Of a DNA stretch of 63,433 bases, positions 25,601 through 33,889 are shown one piece after another (the stretch's first letter is position 1; the number at the start of each line of letters is the position of its first letter). Location of the stretch: the IMG/VR virus record IMGVR_UViG_3300044609_000580, positions 1 through 63,433 of that record; one strand, written 5' to 3'. The position numbers were made by a program, and so were the translations under genes. The stretch comes from a virus. The notes under the pieces are model-generated. The model was not told where the DNA came from, did no database searches, and was given only the letters and a program-made list of their open reading frames with translations.

Positions 25601-28600
25601 CAGTTATCGACTGGTGGATCTAGTTCCATATTTCCGATGTAATTGAATAGTAATTCACCGACGCAATTTCTAGGTTTCGACGCTGAGGTGCTTTTGATCA
25701 TCTCAACATGTCTGTATGGCAGAGTTATTAAATCACCAGTTTTAAATATATTAGTTGATGCAGCAGAATCTACTCCGATATCGATATTTTCGAGGTAGAA
25801 AAATGGACGCATTTCTTTTTTCGCAGGATCGATTGAGATGTGATATGCAGAATCAAAAACGTTACCAACGTTATGACCTGTAAATGCATCCACTAGAATA
25901 CCATTCTTAAAGCGATCCAACCCAGAACCATCTGGAATTGATAGATCGCTTGCTGATTTTTCTAGAAGTGAAAGCGAAGTGTAATATTCTAGACGGTTTA
26001 TGCGCTGTTCCAGAACACCAATATCGCGCATAGTATAGCGTCGATTGTCAACAGTACGGAATTTAACACCGTAATCTGGACGATTCGCAGTTTTTGCAAC
26101 ATTTGGCGCAAGAGATGGATATGGTGGAATTTCAATTGTTGCCAACGACATCGCATTTTCAGGTTCTGCAGGAATCGTCGGAGTCAGAGATGGTGTTCCA
26201 TAAATAGAACTAAATACGCCCTCTGAGTCAATGATCAATCGATCAGTTCTACCAAGATAATATTCTAGATCAGTAATAAACTGCTCAGTTGGAACTGGGT
26301 TTGTAATACCAATTGATGGTACAGCAATAATATCGTTATTTTCTACTGGGTTAGTTGTGGCAGATCCAACAACAGTAGCATTTGCCGATGCATCAGCCAA
26401 ACGAACACGGAAATCTAACGTATCTCGCAGATCATATGATTGTCCAGTTGCTGGTGAAAGATAGACTGGAATGTCTTGTGTCTTGAGAGTTCCTGCAGAT
26501 ACACCAGTATCGTCGATCGGATACGAATCAACTGTGAAGAAAGTTCCATCAGCAGAAGCACCGTCGTGGGTGAAGTAGTCTAACTTGATAACAAGTTTCT
26601 TATTAACAAGCGACGGAGCAGAAGGTTTCTTAACGATTCTAGCATTGCGATATTCAGTGTCGCGTTGACCGTTATCTAGAGTAAACGAAGACGCAACATC
26701 TACGCCAGCAGCAACAACTGCAGAATCAGCATCGGTATTAGCACCAATAAAGATATTCTTAATTCTATAAACATCTGAGAGACCAAGCGAATACGTGCCA
26801 CCACTTGTTGACGGGTGAGTATTAGTATTGACGATTACATAACGATTTTCACGAAGAACTTTAAGAACAGGATTGGCGTTTGCTGTTTGAACATTTACAT
26901 ACACTTTAACCTGTTTTGGCGCAGAAGTAACATTTCCTGTCAGATCTATAGTTATAGAGGTCGCTGAGTTTTTAGTAAATGCTGCGCCTGAAAGATTGAT
27001 TACTTCACCAATAGCACGAACAGTACCGTTAATCGTTGCCGCTTCCTTCATCACCATCGTGAAGTTATTATTGATTATTGTAGAAGTAAACGAATCATAT
27101 GGGAAAGTCTCATCACCACTTAGTGTGAGAGTAACCTGCCCTGTTGCACTGAGTTCCCCATCGAATTCTTTAGTATAGATAAACGAGTTATCATACACAT
27201 CATTCGGAGCAATAGTTTTCGTTGCTCTTGCTGGAACTCTAAAGAGAGAGTTGTTGAAACTGCTCTCTTGGAGAATCGCATTACCGTCAGTCAGAACTAC
27301 ATCTGCGTGAAAATCAGCAGTATCATTATAGTATATCCCGCGAACATCTTTAAAATCTGCGCTTGCCATTTGAATATCATACAGATATATTCTATACTGT
27401 GCAGCAGCAGTTCCAGGAGTTCCTGACTCATACACAATTTGTTTTACTCGAGCAGTACCAACTTCAGTTCCAGGAACAGTAGCAGCAGAATATGTGCCTA
27501 AAGTAATTGCACCCTTCGCAGTGTCGCGAAGACTTACGGCAGCGCCACCATTAAGATCCAACAAACCACAGAATTCGTCAACTAGAACATAGTTACCATA
27601 TGCTGTGCTGATTGGAACTTCTTGTTGATTTACTGTGGTTAGACCCTTGGGTACAATAACATATTCTGTTTGGAAAGTCTCGTGTTCGAACCCACGAACA
27701 TATGCCTTACCTGCTTCCAGACCGATCGCAAGAAGATCTGCGCTTCCACCACGTTCTGGGTCAACAGTGTTCAGTTCTCTTAAACCATTATTACCATCTA
27801 CGTTTAGATGTTCTTTGATCAGAACAGGGAATTGTCTTACAGCATAGTTACCAGACTCATCATATGTGCGTCTCGCCATATTTTTACCGAGTTCGCCGTA
27901 AATATTTGTAGTATAAACTCTTTGAACGCTACCTGAGACAATATCAACTAGTTGATTGAACGTAGATGGTATGGTGTCAGTTGGTTCATACGCAACGAGT
28001 GTAGTTGAGACTTGGTATCTATCTGCTCCAGGAGCAGCATAGTTGAAGGATCCTTGTGCTGGATCGAGAAGAGTTTGATCATCTTCTGGAGAAATTGTGC
28101 TTTCTACAATTTCAAACCCAACTTTTAATGTCGGATATTTTGAGTATTTAGAAAGTATGATTGTTTGTGTTGTATGGTTTACGAATTTACCATCAAGATA
28201 GACAATACCATCTTCAACGGTTAAGGCAGAAGAAAGACCCCAGTAACTGTTGATTGGTTCTGCTTCATCATATGTGCTATCAACAACAAATGTATCGCCG
28301 TTTCTGCCTGTATTCGTAGAAGTTACAGTAAGAGTTTCACCTCCAGAAAAGTGGACTGCGGTAGATTCACCATCACCACCAGTATAGCGAAGATACAATG
28401 TTTTTAGATTTGGAGATTCTGCTTCAGTACCAGTCGCAGTGTCTATGATTACCGCAGTAATTCCTGTTGTTGCACCAGTTACAGTGTCTCCAACATAATT
28501 TACTAATAGATTATTTTCTACACCTGCATCTGCGATTTTAACAAATGCTCTCTCAGAATCTAGTTTAAATTCACAACCTTTGACAACCGAACCATTCTTG

Positions 28601-28764
28601 AAAATATGGTCACCAAACTTACCGATTTGCGATTGCAACAGAGTTTGAAGTTGTGTTAGTTCGCGTGCCTGTACTGCATATCCAGGTCTAAACAGAACTC
28701 GATTGAAATTTTTAGTATCATCAAAGTCATCATAGTATGGAGATACATTTAAATTCAGTGCCAT
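22666..28764 (-). CDS. Giant DUF4815-type baseplate/tail structural protein (2032 aa)
   Basis: A 2032-aa protein, one of the largest here. The N-terminus VSPYYDDFDDTKNFNRVLFR, then PGYAVQARELTQLQTLLQSQ, is the DUF4815 signature of marine T4-like structural proteins. The first ~1280 residues are beta-rich. Residues about 1290-1358 form an Asn/Thr-rich helical stretch (NNTFTTVNNITNIDNTVTN), followed by a polyproline linker (about 1358-1420, including nine consecutive Pro). The C-terminal ~600 residues contain DPIAQTFYVD and a GGGY-type beta module. It lies in the gp9/gp10 position of the baseplate operon and probably forms a peripheral wedge component or appendage. Confidence 0.82.
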   Translation of the reverse strand: MALNLNVSPYYDDFDDTKNFNRVLFRPGYAVQARELTQLQTLLQSQIGKFGDHIFKNGSVVKGCEFKLDSERAFVKIADAGVENNLLVNYVGDTVTGATTGITAVIIDTATGTEAESPNLKTLYLRYTGGDGESTAVHFSGGETLTVTSTNTGRNGDTFVVDSTYDEAEPINSYWGLSSALTVEDGIVYLDGKFVNHTTQTIILSKYSKYPTLKVGFEIVESTISPEDDQTLLDPAQGSFNYAAPGADRYQVSTTLVAYEPTDTIPSTFNQLVDIVSGSVQRVYTTNIYGELGKNMARRTYDESGNYAVRQFPVLIKEHLNVDGNNGLRELNTVDPERGGSADLLAIGLEAGKAYVRGFEHETFQTEYVIVPKGLTTVNQQEVPISTAYGNYVLVDEFCGLLDLNGGAAVSLRDTAKGAITLGTYSAATVPGTEVGTARVKQIVYESGTPGTAAAQYRIYLYDIQMASADFKDVRGIYYNDTADFHADVVLTDGNAILQESSFNNSLFRVPARATKTIAPNDVYDNSFIYTKEFDGELSATGQVTLTLSGDETFPYDSFTSTIINNNFTMVMKEAATINGTVRAIGEVINLSGAAFTKNSATSITIDLTGNVTSAPKQVKVYVNVQTANANPVLKVLRENRYVIVNTNTHPSTSGGTYSLGLSDVYRIKNIFIGANTDADSAVVAAGVDVASSFTLDNGQRDTEYRNARIVKKPSAPSLVNKKLVIKLDYFTHDGASADGTFFTVDSYPIDDTGVSAGTLKTQDIPVYLSPATGQSYDLRDTLDFRVRLADASANATVVGSATTNPVENNDIIAVPSIGITNPVPTEQFITDLEYYLGRTDRLIIDSEGVFSSIYGTPSLTPTIPAEPENAMSLATIEIPPYPSLAPNVAKTANRPDYGVKFRTVDNRRYTMRDIGVLEQRINRLEYYTSLSLLEKSASDLSIPDGSGLDRFKNGILVDAFTGHNVGNVFDSAYHISIDPAKKEMRPFFYLENIDIGVDSAASTNIFKTGDLITLPYRHVEMIKSTSASKPRNCVGELLFNYIGNMELDPPVDNWTDTTQQPDVSVNFDGNYDAWETMADAWGTQWGDWQDTVTGRTTVGQSSQTVAGNTRISGDTLLQEQTQVVTTTTEQRQTRQGVSLSVTPETQSQRIGARVTNTSIVPFMRSVIVTFIAQRMKPNTRVFPFFDGVAVAAHCRPLDFDPSTDLKPFDPATYSSYADGAYGAPLITNAQGVCVGQFRIPAGTFRTGDKNFRLCDDEYNRDQFITTASNKTWSANGLSQSVQDSIISTRVANVELNSVSDSRSFRETSSTVNRIADRTVGVIERTVNNTFTTVNNITNIDNTVTNVTNINNTNITTITRDPPVIIDEPFPPIVHPVPPVFPPVDPEPPVLPPIQPPPPPPPPPTPPPPPIPPTEVVILDPPTPDPCALQEICWPETEVDLTLGGFDVTFGAGGQTTVIPAGCFQMDPCTTPIVATDPIAQTFYVDGMPFGCYTTQLDVFFRTKSSTAPITLQIREVINGYPGNKVIPFGEVTLNPADVLVSENATTATTFTFPSPVHLQNNTEYCFVLLPAGNDPNYNIWVSELGENELGTQNRISEQPNIGVLFTSANNRSWTAYQKEDIKFTLRRADFEINTVGTVVMKNMNMDYLKFSSFSNGYYLAGDEVHGFSFNITNAGSGYTNGTVAHSLTGGGGTGATVNVTISGGVVTDIELTNLGGGYTSNPTLTIVSGSGTAAAVSVVLNRGFVKQYDSLYHVAKVLITKGSFAAGDIISNESSNGFISEIENKQLNVLETNIGTVDHTPASITWSVAPTATGATSAGSTFEGYNFGQEHELSYEAQIYSYSNEQADLSGGKSLTIRAGMSTQTSTVSPVIDTRKCSIIAIANDINNDDTDEDTNNGAAASKYISRRVVLDDGQDAEDLKVYLSNLIPTGCDVKVYGKFQNATDASNFDNREWIELETNTVPLDSTARSGFVEYAYTIPDANKNAGVLEYTVGSATFTGYKTFAVKVVPLSTNSSVVPKVRELRAIALQV

Positions 28765-28778
28765 ATTTTATGTCTCTC

Positions 28779-30416
28779 TTAAAATTTTAGAATTGCTCTA
28801 ATTTTTTCTACTTGGTCTTGTTGGCGCACGATAAATTCTCTATTGTCCAGATAGATAATTTCACCAGTCGTATTATCTATTTCTGGAGTTGCTAGTGCCA
28901 CAGTTTCACCACTTACATCTGTATTTATTACCAAATTTGGGATCGATTGTGTAGTATTGGTTAATACACTTGATGTAGTAATGATAGGAATTATCGGTAA
29001 GAGATAAATGCTATCATCTGTACCATCTCCATCAGCATCAACTTTTTGTATTACAATAAACCTACCACCACTATCAGTAGTAATAACGTCATCCAGAGCA
29101 TAGTTCTGTGGATCTAAAACTTGAATAACGTAGCAACAGGTTCCAGTGGTATCATCAAAATTATTATTACTATTAAAAATTAATGGATTTTTTATTACGC
29201 CGATTTGTCTGAAATCGTTATTCAAGAACAAGTCGGCATTATCATTAGTAAGGTTTACTGAAAATCCGACATTCGTTGCAAACAATTCTTTCTGTGCATT
29301 TGCACCGTGACCTGCTCTTGGTGAGATTACTGCAATAAGTTCTGCGCCAGCACCTTCAGCACCAGTAATAGTAACATCTGCAAAAGTATAACCCGATCCT
29401 CGGTTGGTTATTGTAACTGACAGAATAGATCCATCATCTGGATCAATATCTAGAATTGCTTCTGCGCCAGAACCATCACCAACAATTGCTACTGCTGCAT
29501 CTCCATCAACATAATCGATACCACCAGAAATAATTTCTAGTCTGTCAATTGTTCCTGGAATTGCTGCGTTTTCTACATCTTCTTGGACAGTTCCGGATTC
29601 CGTGGCGCCCAAAGAAACAGATGCTGCAGCACCAGAACCACCGCCACCAGAGAATGTAATATACGCAAAACTATATCCTTCTCCAGGAGCAGTTAGCGAA
29701 ATAGAAGTAAGAACTCCCCCAGAAACAGATGCAGTTGCAACTGCACCAGTACCATCACCATTTATGATAACTGTTGGTGCAGTTTCATATGACGAACCAG
29801 TATTAGTGATAGTAATAGTATCGATTCTACCATTGACATCAAACTCAGGATCACCAGATCCTGCAATTTTTCTTACTGGAATATATTCAGGTGTCAAGAA
29901 TTTAATTTTATCCGACGCCTCAACCTTAAACATAAATTTCCAGATATATCCATCCGCAGTTTCAATGGCAGAGGTAGAAGTCCCTGTTGGTTTTACGGTG
30001 CTGTCGGCGTTGTCATTGTTGAAGATACATTTATAAACATGATCATCATCAGTCAACACATAAAATAATGAATCCTTTAGAGATGCCGCACCACTGTTTG
30101 CAGTAATTACAGTATCAGTTGAATCCAGTTCGCCATATTTGTCGTCATACTGATCATACACAGTCCCAGATACCCAATTAATTCTTGGGATCATAAGAAC
30201 TGCATCACTTGACTGAATACGTTTTACGAACAGCATATTCCTACTTGAGGTGTTTGCATAACGTGGTGAATCAACTGGAAGTTCGGGTGATTCTTCATCA
30301 TCCCACTCAGTTGTTCTGCCTACAAAGAAATAGAAGAAGTCGTTCTCGTTGTAAATATCACGATACAGACTTCTTGCTATTTCTGTGCGACCTGCTGATC
30401 GTAGAAGAAGTGCCAT
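28779..30416 (-). CDS. 8: Baseplate wedge protein gp8 (expanded)
   Basis: A 545-aa homologue of T4 gp8 (334 aa). FFYFFVGRTTEWDDE, VMIPRINW-type and GYIWKFMFKVEASDKIKFLTPEYIPV correspond to the T4 segments for the grip on gp7/gp10 (FITFGRSEPW and GYVWEYLFEI-type). The C-terminal part returns to the gp8 pattern with NVGFSVNLTNDNADLFLNNDFRQIGVIKNPL and YLDNREFIVRQQDQVEKI. The middle (residues about 195-355) is an insertion of GxGY-type beta modules (ITNTGSSYETAPTVIING). It dimerises in each baseplate wedge. Confidence 0.82.
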   Translation of the reverse strand: MALLLRSAGRTEIARSLYRDIYNENDFFYFFVGRTTEWDDEESPELPVDSPRYANTSSRNMLFVKRIQSSDAVLMIPRINWVSGTVYDQYDDKYGELDSTDTVITANSGAASLKDSLFYVLTDDDHVYKCIFNNDNADSTVKPTGTSTSAIETADGYIWKFMFKVEASDKIKFLTPEYIPVRKIAGSGDPEFDVNGRIDTITITNTGSSYETAPTVIINGDGTGAVATASVSGGVLTSISLTAPGEGYSFAYITFSGGGGSGAAASVSLGATESGTVQEDVENAAIPGTIDRLEIISGGIDYVDGDAAVAIVGDGSGAEAILDIDPDDGSILSVTITNRGSGYTFADVTITGAEGAGAELIAVISPRAGHGANAQKELFATNVGFSVNLTNDNADLFLNNDFRQIGVIKNPLIFNSNNNFDDTTGTCCYVIQVLDPQNYALDDVITTDSGGRFIVIQKVDADGDGTDDSIYLLPIIPIITTSSVLTNTTQSIPNLVINTDVSGETVALATPEIDNTTGEIIYLDNREFIVRQQDQVEKIRAILKF

Positions 30417-30422
30417 TTTATA

Positions 30423-30872
30423 TTACGAGATCGTTACCGTCCAAGTGATTGTCATGCTGTCTGACGCACCCTTGTTGATGACAGCAAATTCAGTGCGGCA
30501 AAGCATTGTTCCGCTGGTCAGAGCATTGAAGATACCTGCTTCAGTAACTGCACCAGTACCTACGCCAGCACCAAAAGTTGCGACATATTCAATTGCGTTT
30601 GCTGTTACAGTTGTTGAGGTTAGAGCAACACGTGCACCGAGTGGCGTTTCAAGAGCAGTATCACCTGCTGCTGGGTTTGTTGTGCCTTCGCCAACACCCA
30701 TGTGTGACATGGCAGAAAGAGTAGTATCCTTCATGCGCGAAGCAATATAAGCAAGACCAGTGTTAACAACAAGGTTAGGAACAGTTACTTCTTGTGTAAC
30801 ATTCCCTGCTGCGTCGCGAAGAACGATATTTAGTTCGCCCTTAGTACCCTTTACGTTTTCGATTAGTTTCAT
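30423..30872 (-). CDS. Small virion structural protein (149 aa)
   Basis: A 149-aa protein with KGELNIVLRDAAGNVTQEV, VPNLVVNTGLAYIASRM, MSHMGVGEGTTNPAAGDT and CRTEFAVINKGASDSMTITW. This layout (R-D-x-x-G, N-L-V-V-N-T-G, M-x-x-G-x-G-T-T, A-x-x-D-T-x-L) is a recurrent phage tail protein family. It is inserted between the gp8 and gp7-position genes. It is probably a small decoration or fibre-adaptor protein. Confidence 0.65.
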   Translation of the reverse strand: MKLIENVKGTKGELNIVLRDAAGNVTQEVTVPNLVVNTGLAYIASRMKDTTLSAMSHMGVGEGTTNPAAGDTALETPLGARVALTSTTVTANAIEYVATFGAGVGTGAVTEAGIFNALTSGTMLCRTEFAVINKGASDSMTITWTVTIS

Positions 30873-30889
30873 TTGAGTTTACCTTCTTC

Positions 30890-33886
30890 TTAGTTAAAAT
30901 AAGTTACTTGACCAACATAATCCGAACCGAAGTCGCCATCAACATAGTCTTGCGTATTTACAATACCGTCTTCGGTGACTGTTACTGTTTCGAATAGTCC
31001 TTTAAGTGTATTTATAAGCGATTGTTCAGCAATAGTGATAGAATCTATCGTTGCAGAGTCATTCGCCACAATTAATAATTCAGTGGCACCTGCATTGTCA
31101 GTTTTAACCAGATATGGAATTACACCAACTGTATCGGTTGACGTAACAGAATCAACCAAATATTTATACAGATGATTGAATGATGTTTCAGTTGCATTTG
31201 CCTCATCTACATCAAACTCGTCAGCACCCGATGGACGTTCTATACCAGCAGCGGTATATTCATGTGTGATCACAGATTCTGTAAACGTTCTATAATACTC
31301 GACAGTTCTGGCGAATGTATCTGAGTTAGTTGCCGTATCTGTAAGAGGTTTGCTCATCACAAACGCTTGCGATTCTGAGGTATTTGCTGCGTCAGCAATA
31401 ACCTTTGCAAAATCAAATTCAGTACTATCTGCTGCAACATAATTTTCGTCGAAGAAATCTTCAGCATATGGATCTTGAAGGAAAATTGTTTCTTGTAGAA
31501 TCTTATCGAAATCAGTGATTGCATTTTCAGCAGTAATTGTTGTTTCGTTTACTTCTCTGACATATTGAACAACACGATCGAATACATCTGTTGTTTCTGT
31601 TGTATCGCCTTCGTCTTCATAGATACCAACAGTAAAGTCAAGAGATGTTATGTCTGCTACTGTAGCAGCATCAGACAATACCTTGAAGACATGACTGCTA
31701 TTTACATCTGCTACTGTTGCAGAGTCAGTAAGAATCTTAATAAACTCAACTTCGAAATAGAATTCATTATTGCGATTAATACCACCTGAGGCAGAAAGTT
31801 CTTCGAGAACAAACTCATAGATATGCAGAGGTTGTATTGGCGTTGTAATGAATTGACTGAAGTCAACTGTCTGCTCGATGGTAAGTTCACCGAAGATAGC
31901 AGTACCTGCTGGGTGTGTAGTATTCTTTACAATATCCAACCATTTATTGGATGGAACATTTGAGCGAATCACATATGAATAGTTCTGGTAGTAGAAGTTG
32001 TCTTGTAGTCTGTTGACATTCGACAGCATACCACGGGAGTCTCTAAATCTGCCCGTCTTGGTATTAACTGCACCAGTAGTAAATTGCAACGTGGCAGTAC
32101 ACCCTAGTGCCGATTCAATTATCGCAGTGAATGTTTCGCGCTCAAAGTCAAAACCTGTATCGAAAATACTAACTGCAGTTGGGCAACCATCACCATCAAC
32201 TGCATCTATTCTAATAGACGCCTTGTTGTCTCTACCTACGAGAGTATACGGATTTAACCCAGTGTCAGTTTCATTATATTTGTTAAGAAAATATTCTAGA
32301 GTTTCATTTTCAAATTCTATAGTATATGAACCTACTGAACCAGATTCATCAATAGAGAAAATGTCGCCGACTGTAAACCCACATGGTGGTGTTCCGTCAC
32401 AGTCAATGACATCAACCGTTGCTAATTGGCGAACAATATAACCATATTGTGTGACAGTCGTCCCAGAAACAATCTCAACTTTAGTTCTTATTGCTTCTGT
32501 GGAAAACGTAACAGCAGGTGCTGTGGCATACCCAGAACCGCCATTAGTAACTATGATATTTGATATTTCCCCAGTATCAGTTAATACTGCTCTTGCAGCT
32601 GCACCAGCACCCGTTTGTGAAGTAAATTCGATAGTTGGTGTTGCAAAGTATCCATTACCACCGTCAGTAACAGGAGCATAAAGTCTGTTATTTCCTGGAT
32701 CAGCAGGTGCAATATTAATCGCCGTGCCGAGCGCTGCGTTGTTTGCAGTTAATGCTAATTTTATTTGGTTAGGACTTACAACAATTACATAATATGTGGT
32801 ATACTCTGTCAACCCACCGAGAACATGACCTGTGCCTCTAGTATATATTACAATATCACCAGTAGAATAACCGTGACTGTTTATTGTAATTATATTCGTG
32901 GAGTCATTTACGCCTGTTGATGAATTGAATTGCGTATACGCCTCACCAACAATTGCCCGAACCTGTCCACCTGCGACAAGTGCAGAGGCAACCGCACCAG
33001 CGCCTGGAACTCGAATCGTTGCAGTTTTAGGTAGACTTGTTACCAACTCATACACAGCAGGAAAAACATAAGCAAATTTAGTTACGTTGCTGATGTTTGT
33101 CTGCACGGTTCTTTCATATGTTACTGATGAGACATTCTCATAGTATGTAATTCTAACTGTTTTACTACTTAGATCGAACGGATTTGCTGTGATCGATGAA
33201 TCGACTGCCAATTTTAATGTTACATCTTCAATCCAAATACCATCAGACGCACGAAGAATCTGTTCAGATGGATAGAAAATTTCTGTGCGTTCGTTGTATA
33301 AGACTCTAAAGAGAAGTTCTATTGCTTTCTCTGAACCCTTTGATTCATAGAACTGCTTGATGAATTTAATTAATCGTCTATCATCTATTTGCGCAGTAAT
33401 CGGAAAGTTCTGTGCATATTGATTCTTAAACTTTGGAATGAATGTATCAAGTGTTCTGTTGATATCAAAATTATTATCATGGTTAAGAAGGATATTGTTT
33501 ACTTGATTATCTTCGTCCAAAAACTCATAGTATTTTTGAAGAAAGGATACAAATACTGGATATTCGTTACGAACGAAATCTGGTAATTGATTTGAAATTA
33601 AGTGACTTAATGATTCTTTAAATCCATTATATTCATTATCAATGTATACCATGTTCGCAGTCGCTGCGGCACCAGATCCACTACCACCTGAAAATGTTAT
33701 TGCTGGGGGACTGGTATAATCATAACCTGAATTAGTTACAGTTACAGCAGTAACTTTACCATTAGAAATAGTCGCTGTTGCAGTGGCATTACCGCCAATA
33801 ACTACTGTAGGCGCAGATGTATATCCTGAACCACCCTCAGTTACCGATATACTCGCGACTTTCTTATAGTATGAAGGTATAGTCAT
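30890..33886 (-). CDS. Large baseplate wedge protein in the gp7 position (998 aa)
   Basis: A 998-aa protein, similar in size to T4 gp7 (1032 aa) and in the gp7 slot between gp6 and gp8. It opens with two GxGY beta modules (GGSGYTSAPTVVIGG). A helical core follows, SNQLPDFVRNEYPVFVSFLQ then KYYEFLDEDNQ and FIKQFYESKGSEKAIELLFR, shared among marine T4-like phages. Another GxGY module lies near residue 430. The last ~350 residues are acidic repeats such as TDSATVADVNSS. Its exact relation to T4 gp7 cannot be settled by reading alone. Confidence 0.72.
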   Translation of the reverse strand: MTIPSYYKKVASISVTEGGSGYTSAPTVVIGGNATATATISNGKVTAVTVTNSGYDYTSPPAITFSGGSGSGAAATANMVYIDNEYNGFKESLSHLISNQLPDFVRNEYPVFVSFLQKYYEFLDEDNQVNNILLNHDNNFDINRTLDTFIPKFKNQYAQNFPITAQIDDRRLIKFIKQFYESKGSEKAIELLFRVLYNERTEIFYPSEQILRASDGIWIEDVTLKLAVDSSITANPFDLSSKTVRITYYENVSSVTYERTVQTNISNVTKFAYVFPAVYELVTSLPKTATIRVPGAGAVASALVAGGQVRAIVGEAYTQFNSSTGVNDSTNIITINSHGYSTGDIVIYTRGTGHVLGGLTEYTTYYVIVVSPNQIKLALTANNAALGTAINIAPADPGNNRLYAPVTDGGNGYFATPTIEFTSQTGAGAAARAVLTDTGEISNIIVTNGGSGYATAPAVTFSTEAIRTKVEIVSGTTVTQYGYIVRQLATVDVIDCDGTPPCGFTVGDIFSIDESGSVGSYTIEFENETLEYFLNKYNETDTGLNPYTLVGRDNKASIRIDAVDGDGCPTAVSIFDTGFDFERETFTAIIESALGCTATLQFTTGAVNTKTGRFRDSRGMLSNVNRLQDNFYYQNYSYVIRSNVPSNKWLDIVKNTTHPAGTAIFGELTIEQTVDFSQFITTPIQPLHIYEFVLEELSASGGINRNNEFYFEVEFIKILTDSATVADVNSSHVFKVLSDAATVADITSLDFTVGIYEDEGDTTETTDVFDRVVQYVREVNETTITAENAITDFDKILQETIFLQDPYAEDFFDENYVAADSTEFDFAKVIADAANTSESQAFVMSKPLTDTATNSDTFARTVEYYRTFTESVITHEYTAAGIERPSGADEFDVDEANATETSFNHLYKYLVDSVTSTDTVGVIPYLVKTDNAGATELLIVANDSATIDSITIAEQSLINTLKGLFETVTVTEDGIVNTQDYVDGDFGSDYVGQVTYFN

Positions 33887-33889
33887 CTA

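Noticed and set aside
31161-31168. TATAAATA boxes at 31009-31016 and 31161-31168 inside the gp7-position gene
   Set aside because: They are 137 and 289 bp upstream of the next gene and embedded in coding sequence, too weak to annotate as promoters.
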